A stretch of DNA of 64,000 nt, taken from Thermococcus paralvinellae. GTDB taxonomy: Archaea; Methanobacteriota_B; Thermococci; Thermococcales; Thermococcaceae. Positions within the stretch are counted from its first letter, which is position 1. Each line of letters begins with the position of its first letter. A model generated the notes under the pieces. It was not told where the DNA came from and did no database searches. It saw nothing but the letters and a program-made list of their open reading frames with translations. The stretch lies in the NCBI RefSeq assembly GCF_000517445.1, contig NZ_CP006965.1, positions 806,001-870,000 on the forward strand. Direction: 5' to 3'. Made by a program: the position numbers and the translations under genes. This document shows positions 47,232 to 54,473 of the stretch, in pieces.

Positions 47232-48272
47232 ATGAAGACAGAATCTCTTGTATGGATTGGAGTATCTCTCATTATTCTCTTTTTGGTTTGGCTTACAGTC
47301 AAACCTTTAATTTCGCCGATAATTTTCAGCTTAGCTATGGCATATGTTTTTCATCCACTTCACATGAAGCTTTCTGAAAAATTTGGTAACAAAAAATCTG
47401 CCGTATTGTTAACAGCCGTGATGGCACTGTTTGCCAGTGTTTTACTGATAGGAGCAGCTCTTTGGTTGAGAGAGACTTTAACTTACCTATACATCTACAT
47501 TGGTGATGTTTTTAACTGGCTTTTAGGAGTCAACCTGCCTTTTGGAATAGGCGAGAGCATTCAAACTCTTTCAAAGACAATTCCCGAAAAACTTGGCGGC
47601 ATTTTACTTGGTTATACCTTTTCACTCCCAAAATTCATGCTCCAAGCAATAGTTTTCCTTGCTTTGTTCTATGCCATCCTAACAAATTCCGACTTCCTTT
47701 CCATGGAGATCTATCGTCTTCTGCCGAAAGAGAACAGAGAGCTGGGCATACATCTAGTAGAAAGAGCAAAGACAACACTTAATGCTATTCTGCGAACTTG
47801 GCTGATGCTCAGTGTCCTCAAAGGTGTCTTTCTTACTGTTGGTTTTGTGCTGTTTGACATAACAACTGTTAGCGGAGCAATTGCGGCAGGAATCTTATGT
47901 ATAGTCCTCGAGCTCCTGCCTGTAATTGGAGGCTGGATTCTTTGGGTAATTGGAGCAGTGTATTTAATCAAAACAGGCAATATGGCCTTTGGAGTACTCT
48001 TTGCAATATATGGTGCGGTTTTTATTTCACCTATCCCTGATATTACAGTACGTCCAAAACTTGTCGCTAAAGGTGCAAAGGTGAGCTCAGTTGTTGCATT
48101 GATAGGAATTTTTGGTGGAATAATGTCATTTGGGATAAAGGGAGTTATAATTGGGCCAGTCGCTTTGGGTCTACTTGTAACACTGCTGGAGGAGTGGAAA
48201 GAACGAGAAAAGGAAACTTTGACACAGGAAACTACACAACTTTCCAAAGCTCATCGCTCAAAGGTTGCTTGA
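47232..48272 (+). CDS. AI-2E transporter family membrane protein
   Basis: 346 aa, about eight hydrophobic segments, AI-2E/PerM family (FALMAYVFHPLH near the start, GGWILWVIGAVYLI and PKLVAKGAKVSSVVALIGIFGG later). The family is named for autoinducer-2 export but archaeal members probably do other transport. ATG at 47232 follows GGAGATGG; the in-frame ATG at 47217 is inside the upstream gene. It overlaps the convergent PurM-like gene by 41 bp. Confidence 0.75.
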   Translation: MKTESLVWIGVSLIILFLVWLTVKPLISPIIFSLAMAYVFHPLHMKLSEKFGNKKSAVLLTAVMALFASVLLIGAALWLRETLTYLYIYIGDVFNWLLGVNLPFGIGESIQTLSKTIPEKLGGILLGYTFSLPKFMLQAIVFLALFYAILTNSDFLSMEIYRLLPKENRELGIHLVERAKTTLNAILRTWLMLSVLKGVFLTVGFVLFDITTVSGAIAAGILCIVLELLPVIGGWILWVIGAVYLIKTGNMAFGVLFAIYGAVFISPIPDITVRPKLVAKGAKVSSVVALIGIFGGIMSFGIKGVIIGPVALGLLVTLLEEWKEREKETLTQETTQLSKAHRSKVA

Positions 48273-49224
48273 GTTCTTCCTCTTTGTCTTCTTTTACAAT
48301 TACTCTTTTTTCTTTGTCTCCAAGGAATTCCCCAATTATCGAAGCAACTATTCCTTCTTTTTCAAGAGCAGCAAGTATTTTTTCCGCGTTTTCCCTTGAC
48401 GTAGAAATGAGTAGCGCCCCGGAACTTATCAGTGCCAGAGGATCCAAATTAAAGTACCCACAGATCTTCTTCGTTTCCTCTGCTATTGGTATCTTCTCAT
48501 AGTAAACTTTAAAGCCTAATCCAGAGGCATCTGCCATCTCGTGAAGCCCATTAGCAATTCCACCTTCTGTGGGGTCATGCATAGCATTTACTCCAATTTC
48601 GTTCGCTATTAACGCCTCTTTCACAACACTTATCTTCCGGAGAAAGGCTTTTGCTCTCTCAACGAACTCTTTTCCAAACACTTTAACTAGCTCTTCCTCA
48701 CGCTCGCTTGCTATGATTGCTGTTCCTTCGATTCCTGCTCCTTTTGTGAGAATAATCACATCTCCCGGCTTTGCATTTCCAGCATACACGAGCTTTTCTT
48801 TTTTGACCTCACCAAGCATTGTACCAACAACTATCGGCTTCTTTAAGCCAGGAGTAACTTCGGTATGTCCTCCAATAATTGCAATACCAAGTTCTTTTGC
48901 ACTTTTGTCAATATCTGTCATTATCTCCTTTAAGAGAGCCTCATCAGCATTTTCTGGTAAAAGAACTGAGACTAGGAACCACTTTGGCTTTGCCCCAAAA
49001 GTTGCAACGTCGTTAGCGTTCACATTAACAGCATAAAATCCTATGTTCTTCTCTGCACCTGTTATTGGGTCTGTGGATGCTACGAGGACTTTATCGCCAA
49101 ATTCTACGGCAGCTGCATCAACCCCAACACCGGACTTAATTAATACCCTCTCCCCCTGAACACCCAGGTGTTTGAAAACTATCTCTCTAAGCTTCTCTGG
49201 TGGAACTTTTCCAGTAGGCAGCAT
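48232..49224 (-). CDS. PurM/HypE-like AIR synthase family protein
   Basis: 330 aa. N-terminal ATP-binding part with SGVGVDAAAVEFGD, STDPITGAEKNIG and NVNANDVATFGAKP, C-terminal part with GGHTEVTPGL and the typical ADPTEGG-like HDPTEGGIANGLHE. Belongs to the group of HypE, ThiL, SelD and PurM. No conserved C-terminal cysteine of HypE (PRVC type) is seen, so it is not a standard HypE. Substrate unknown. ATG with GGGATGA. Confidence 0.75.
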   Translation of the reverse strand: MLPTGKVPPEKLREIVFKHLGVQGERVLIKSGVGVDAAAVEFGDKVLVASTDPITGAEKNIGFYAVNVNANDVATFGAKPKWFLVSVLLPENADEALLKEIMTDIDKSAKELGIAIIGGHTEVTPGLKKPIVVGTMLGEVKKEKLVYAGNAKPGDVIILTKGAGIEGTAIIASEREEELVKVFGKEFVERAKAFLRKISVVKEALIANEIGVNAMHDPTEGGIANGLHEMADASGLGFKVYYEKIPIAEETKKICGYFNLDPLALISSGALLISTSRENAEKILAALEKEGIVASIIGEFLGDKEKRVIVKEDKEEELKQPLSDELWKVV

Positions 49225-49234
49225 CTTTCATCCC

Positions 49235-49250
49235 AAATGGAGTGCCATTT
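49235..49250. promoter_or_regulatory. 6-bp inverted repeat upstream of the PurM-like gene
   Basis: AAATGG (49235-49240), four bases, CCATTT (49245-49250). It sits between the start codon and a TATA-like minus-strand GTTTATATTT (49257-49266). The related 9-mer AATGGCACT at 49327-49335 is the reverse complement of 49241-49249. Possible operator; otherwise the 164 bp up to the CRISPR array have no gene. Confidence 0.25.
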
Positions 49251-49340
49251 TAAAAATATAAACATTGTCTTATTCAGATGTTTAATTCTGTAATTGTTGA
49301 ATTATTTGATTGATTAATTACATCATAATGGCACTGAGCA

Positions 49341-49368
49341 GTTAATTCTCTAGAGGCTCATTATTAAG
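49341..49368 (-). repeat. Decayed CRISPR repeat at the trailer end
   Basis: AATTCTCTAGAGGCTCATTA (49344-49363) aligns with the repeat core AATTCTCTTAGAGTCTTATT with one deletion and a few changes. It lies only 20 bases before the first recognisable repeat (49389), shorter than any spacer, so the original spacer was partly deleted. Confidence 0.5.
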
Positions 49369-49388
49369 TAAGATTGTAGAAAAAGCGT

Positions 49389-51656
49389 CTTTCAATTCTC
49401 TTAGAGTCTTATTGGAACAATGTAGAATTGCTGAACATCCTCGCTAGCACTAAGCACTTTCAATTCTCTTAGAGTCTTATTGAAACCGAGCTTGTCAATG
49501 AGATTAAGCCAGTCAAAATTAAGGCTTTCAATTCTCTTAGAGTCTTATTGAAACTTATGAAATGTTACAAAATGAATTCGATACAAAGTTTACTTTCAAT
49601 TCTCTTAGAGTCTTATTGAAACTCCTTTTACTGTGTTGAATTGCTCTTCATCTTCAATGCTTTCAATTCTCTTAGAGTCTTATTGAAACACAGCTGTAGC
49701 TGAACCACCTAGTGCAAAAATCCAAGCTTTCAATTCTCTTAGAGTCTTATTGAAACAGAAATGAAAGTAGATAAAGAAAAAATCAGAGAAATGCTTTCAA
49801 TTCTCTTAGAGTCTTATTGAAACCCAGAACTCTCGCAAACGTTGAAATATCGAGCTTTGTCTTTCAATTCTCTTAGAGTCTTATTGAAACCATTTTCCCA
49901 CCTCTTGTATGCATCCAAGAAATGTATCTTTCAATTCTCTTAGAGTCTTATTGAAACACAAAACTTGCACTCTTGAGTCTAATCCTGATTATTATCTTTC
50001 AATTCTCTTAGAGTCTTATTGAAACCTGTCACAGTTACTGAATCAGCGTTGGGGAAGTTGCTCTTTCAATTCTCTTAGAGTCTTATTGAAACGATTTCAG
50101 GACTGTTATTAAGTCCCTGGTAGAACCAGCTTTCAATTCTCTTAGAGTCTTATTGAAACTGAGCCTGGCATTTACACATTCAGAATCGAGGCAATCTTTC
50201 AATTCTCTTAGAGTCTTATTGAAACATACACTACTGTATGATATGCTAACTTACTCCTATGTCTTTCAATTCTCTTAGAGTCTTATTGAAACTTTCCATC
50301 AGTAGCAATTTCTAAGTCAATTCCCATGTACTTTCAATTCTCTTAGAGTCTTATTGAAACCATGGCTGCTATTGACCGTAGCGGGGGTGATAGCCCGCTT
50401 TCAATTCTCTTAGAGTCTTATTGAAACTCCAATCTCCTCGAAACCCGCTTAACAACAATAGCCTTTGTCTTTCAATTCTCTTAGAGTCTTATTGAAACAT
50501 ACACCGTTCCAGACGAGAAAAGACGACTTGAAGGCCTTTCAATTCTCTTAGAGTCTTATTGAAACCCACAAACAATACAACGACCCTCCTCATCCCCAAA
50601 GGTCTTTCAATTCTCTTAGAGTCTTATTGAAACCCCAAAGATGACGATTTAGACCCCTATGAGCTTGCACACTTTCAATTCTCTTAGAGTCTTATTGAAA
50701 CGTTATACTCCTAGTTATGACCTTCAATTCTTTCCCTTCTTTCAATTCTCTTAGAGTCTTATTGAAACAATACTTGGTCAATTTGACCTCTGAACACCTT
50801 CATTCCTTTCAATTCTCTTAGAGTCTTATTGAAACCGTCGATTTCCCATTTGCCCTCTCTGAATAATTTTGTCTTTCAATTCTCTTAGAGTCTTATTGAA
50901 ACCGAGTTCAAACAAGAACGTTCTCTTTATCAAGCTTACTTTCAATTCTCTTAGAGTCTTATTGAAACCCTAGCCTTTTTAATAAAAATAAGGTTTATCG
51001 GTAATCTTTCAATTCTCTTAGAGTCTTATTGAAACTCACGATTCTGCAAAACGGCTCAGTTGTGCTTGATTTCTTTCAATTCTCTTAGAGTCTTATTAAA
51101 ACGTTATACTCCTAGTTATGACCTTCAATTCTTTCCCTTCTTTCAATTCTCTTAGAGTCTTATTGAAACAATACTTGGTCAATTTGACCTCTGAACACCT
51201 TCATTCCTTTCAATTCTCTTAGAGTCTTATTGAAACAATACTTGGTCAATTTGACCTCTGAACACCTTCATTCCTTTCAATTCTCTTAGAGTCTTATTGA
51301 AACAATACTTGGTCAATTTGACCTCTGAACACCTTCATTCCTTTCAATTCTCTTAGAGTCTTATTGAAACAATACTTGGTCAATTTGACCTCTGAACACC
51401 TTCAACGTTCTCTTTATCAAGCTTACTTTCAATTCTCTTAGAGTCTTATTGAAACCCTAGCCTTTTTAATAAAAATAAGGTTTATCGGTAATCTTTCAAT
51501 TCTCTTAGAGTCTTATTGAAACTCACGATTCTGCAAAACGGCTCAGTTGTGCTTGATTTCTTTCAATTCTCTTAGAGTCTTATTGAAACGATTCCTCCTT
51601 TCTTTCCTTCGCCATGTGTTAAAACTCTTTCAATTCTCTTAGAGTCTTATTGAAAC
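49389..51656 (-). CRISPR. CRISPR array: 34 repeats of 30 bp, 33 spacers
   Basis: 34 repeats of 30 bp, plus-strand ends CTTTCAATTC and TTATTGAAAC; the minus-strand reading starts GTTTCAATAAGACTC and ends AATTGAAAG, the usual Thermococcales form. The repeat is partly palindromic (TTTCAAT/ATTGAAA outside, CTCTTAGAG inside). Repeat starts include 49389, 49457, 49525, 50063, 50604, 51073, 51341 and 51627. Spacers are 36-41 bp except one of 55 bp (51371-51425). Repeat 1 (TTGGAAC) and repeat 26 (TTAAAAC, ends 51102) each differ by one base. The mutated first repeat and the leader on the right give transcription leftward. No cas gene is in the window. Confidence 0.98.
50702..51559 (-). repeat. Block duplication inside the CRISPR array
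   Basis: Counting from the left, spacers 20, 21, 24 and 25 (starts 50702, 50769, 50969, 51036) recur as spacers 26, 27, 31 and 32 (starts 51103, 51170, 51456, 51523). Spacer 21 is also present at 51237 and 51304, four full copies in all. Spacer 22 has no second copy. Spacer 30 (51371-51425) is a fusion of the first 34 bases of spacer 21 and the last about 21 bases of spacer 23. Confidence 0.95.
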
Positions 51657-52115
51657 AGGACGCAATTTTGTTCTATTTTCTCAATAAGACTATAAAAACG
51701 CTTAAATTATAAAAATTTTTTGCTGAAGGGTTAATAACAGAGTCAAAGCAAGCCTCGAATTTAGAAACTTTGTATGATTTCTTGTTGACGAATAGGTTCC
51801 ACCATTGGATCCAATTCTTTGTTACACAATAATGTCCAAGAGGGTTCCAATGGCCAAAAAATTCCTTAATTCCAAAAATTTAACTTCTTTGGCTTTTAAT
51901 TTTAAAATGGTCAAGTTTTCATTAGGATAACATACTAAAGAAGCTCTCAAAAATCTTAAATCCAAATGTGTACATTCAAAACGTTACAATTTTAATGGAA
52001 ATTTATAACATGATGTAATTTAATAACAAATGATTACTAAAGGTTTCCAAGAAACTCTTAGAGTAGTATTCCAGAAAAGAAGACTGCAAAGAGCCAAAAA
52101 CTACAAAAACAAGAA
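51657..52115 (-). repeat. CRISPR leader, array-proximal copy (459 bp)
   Basis: AT-rich, no reading frame, directly next to the last repeat. Identical over the whole length to the next copy at an offset of 459 bp. Minus-strand TATA-like runs at about 51691-51697 and 51708-51716 could start pre-crRNA transcription near 51665-51685. It contains TCAATAAGACT (51681-51691), an inverted match to repeat bases, and a decayed repeat around 52043-52078 (CTCTTAGAGT at 52055-52064). Confidence 0.9.
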
Positions 52116-52576
52116 AGGACGCAATTTTGTTCTATTTTCTCAATAAGACTATAAAAACGCTTAAATTATAAAAATTTTTTGCTGAAGGGTTAATAACAGA
52201 GTCAAAGCAAGCCTCGAATTTAGAAACTTTGTATGATTTCTTGTTGACGAATAGGTTCCACCATTGGATCCAATTCTTTGTTACACAATAATGTCCAAGA
52301 GGGTTCCAATGGCCAAAAAATTCCTTAATTCCAAAAATTTAACTTCTTTGGCTTTTAATTTTAAAATGGTCAAGTTTTCATTAGGATAACATACTAAAGA
52401 AGCTCTCAAAAATCTTAAATCCAAATGTGTACATTCAAAACGTTACAATTTTAATGGAAATTTATAACATGATGTAATTTAATAACAAATGATTACTAAA
52501 GGTTTCCAAGAAACTCTTAGAGTAGTATTCCAGAAAAGAAGACTGCAAAGAGCCAAAAACTACAAAAACAAGAAAG
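52116..52576 (-). repeat. CRISPR leader, distal tandem copy
   Basis: A second exact copy of the leader with no repeat at its own inner end; the copy junction shares only two bases. It carries the same TATA-like runs and the same decayed repeat (CTCTTAGAGT at 52514-52523). It ends 22 bp before the 3' end of the ABCE1 gene. Transcription from its promoter would pass through the inner leader into the array. Confidence 0.9.
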
Positions 52577-52597
52577 ATAATGAGAAGCGAAAATTAT

Positions 52598-54370
52598 TCA
52601 ATCAACGTAATAGTACTCCCCTCTTTCCTTCTGCTCTCTGTCCTTAACGCTGCCCTCTTTATTTGCTCTTGGTCTTCCGGTGTCTGGGTCTCTTCTGAAT
52701 GTAATTCCAACGGAAGCAAGGAAGCGGTTCATGCCCTCTCTCATACCCATCGGCTTTGTGGCTTTACCGAATTTACCTGGCTCACCTTCAAAGACAATCA
52801 AGCGGTCGCTTATGTAGTCAATCATCAGAACATCGTGCTCAACAACTAATGCTGTCTTCTCGTTCTTCTCCATTAAATGCCTTATTGCCCTTGAAACTGC
52901 TAATCTCTGCTCAACGTCGAGATAAGCTGAAGGCTCGTCTAACAGATAAAGGTCAGCATCTCTAAGCAGACATGCAGTTATTGCAACCCTCTGCAATTCA
53001 CCACCGCTGAGCTCATTCACTGGTCTGTCATATAGCTCTGGAATGCCGAGAGGATTCAGCAGTTCGGTCTTATAGAAGCTGCTCATGAGCTTTGATGCAT
53101 CAATCTTGCTTAAAAGCTCAAACACCGTTCCTTCATAGTCTGCTTTTATGTACTGAGGCTTATAGCTTACTTTGAGCTCCCACTCGACTTTCCCTTCTGT
53201 TGGCTCTTCCACTCCAGCGAGCATCTTCACGAAAGTAGTCTTACCAATTCCATTTGGTCCAACTATGCCAACCACTTCTCCTCTATACAGCTCTCCGCCT
53301 TCAGCTTCCAACCTAAAGCTTCCATAGTCCTTAACTAAAGATGGGTACTCAACCAGAACGTCTCCTGCTTGACTCTTCCTTTCGCTCAGCTTTGTGAATC
53401 TAATCTCATACGGCCTAAAGCGGACGTTCTCATCTGGAAGATATCCATCCAGGAATATGTTTATCCCAACCCTCGTCCCTTTCGGCATTGAGAATATACC
53501 ATAAGCTCCTGGCTTACCATAAACTACGTGAATAATATCGCTTAGGTAGTCAAGAACTGCCAAATCGTGCTCTACAGCCAGAACTGACTTGCCCTCTTCA
53601 GCAAGCCTCCTTATCAGCCTTGCTGCCTTCAGTCTCTGTCTTATGTCGAGATATGAAGAAGGCTCGTCGAAGAAGTAGAAATCGGCATCTCTCAACACTG
53701 CCGCAGCTATTGCAACACTCTGCAATTCACCACCGCTTAACTGCTGGATTTCTCTGTCTAAAATGCTTTCCAGCTCAAGCTCTTTGACAACTTTGTCAAA
53801 AAGGCCTCTTTCATCTGCTCTCTTAAGCAAATCCCTCACTTTTCCTTTAACTACTTTGGGGATTAAGTCCACATATTGGGGCTTTACAACGGGTTTTATC
53901 TCCTTATTCTTCAGCTTTTCAAAGTAGTTCTGGAGTTCATTTCCTCTAAAGGCTTTAATCACGTTGTCCCAGTTGTCGTTGTCGCCGCAGAGGTTTGGGA
54001 TAAGCTGTCCAGCCAGAATTTTAACAGCAGTTGTCTTACCAATACCGTTTGGACCCAAAATTCCAACTACCATGCCCTCCTTAATTACTGGCAGTCTGTA
54101 GAGGACAAATCCATTTATTCCATATCTGTGAACACAATCTTCTTCTAGCTGCTCTGGAAGATTTACGATGGTTATTGCATTGAAAGGACACTTGTGCACA
54201 CAGATCCCACAGCCTGTACACGATGCCTCTTGAATTATCGGCTTATAGTTTTCCTCGTCTACTATTATTGCCTCTCCACCCATTCTGTTGACGGGACAAA
54301 CTCTTTCACAGAGGAAGTGACCACACTTATCTGGATTACATTTATCATAATCAATAACCGCAACTCTCAT
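52598..54370 (-). CDS. Ribosome recycling ATPase ABCE1
   Basis: 590 aa. N-terminal ferredoxin-like Fe-S domain with eight cysteines (CNPDKCGHFLCERVCP and CTGCGICVHKCP). Two ABC domains follow, each with Walker A GPNGIGKTT and signature LSGGELQ. It splits ribosomes after termination with aRF1 or Pelota. ATG 54370 follows GGTGA; a GTG at 54379 overlaps it. Its 3' end lies against the duplicated CRISPR leader. Confidence 0.96.
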   Translation of the reverse strand: MRVAVIDYDKCNPDKCGHFLCERVCPVNRMGGEAIIVDEENYKPIIQEASCTGCGICVHKCPFNAITIVNLPEQLEEDCVHRYGINGFVLYRLPVIKEGMVVGILGPNGIGKTTAVKILAGQLIPNLCGDNDNWDNVIKAFRGNELQNYFEKLKNKEIKPVVKPQYVDLIPKVVKGKVRDLLKRADERGLFDKVVKELELESILDREIQQLSGGELQSVAIAAAVLRDADFYFFDEPSSYLDIRQRLKAARLIRRLAEEGKSVLAVEHDLAVLDYLSDIIHVVYGKPGAYGIFSMPKGTRVGINIFLDGYLPDENVRFRPYEIRFTKLSERKSQAGDVLVEYPSLVKDYGSFRLEAEGGELYRGEVVGIVGPNGIGKTTFVKMLAGVEEPTEGKVEWELKVSYKPQYIKADYEGTVFELLSKIDASKLMSSFYKTELLNPLGIPELYDRPVNELSGGELQRVAITACLLRDADLYLLDEPSAYLDVEQRLAVSRAIRHLMEKNEKTALVVEHDVLMIDYISDRLIVFEGEPGKFGKATKPMGMREGMNRFLASVGITFRRDPDTGRPRANKEGSVKDREQKERGEYYYVD

Positions 54371-54473
54371 CTTTCTCACCGGTCTATGGTTTTCAGAAAG
54401 GGTTTAAAATGTTGCGATATCTTACATCTGAATTTCCCAAAAATTTATTTCCCATCTGGACATAATTACGAAC

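Noticed and set aside
48232-49224. HypE hydrogenase maturation protein
   Set aside because: The C-terminal cysteine needed for HypE is missing; it is kept as a PurM/HypE-like family member.
51657-52576. Insertion sequence or transposon
   Set aside because: The 459-bp units have no reading frame and no terminal inverted repeats; composition and position mark them as CRISPR leader.
52580-52965. Plus-strand frames at the end of the leader region
   Set aside because: Antisense to the ABCE1 coding region, which has intact ABC motifs.
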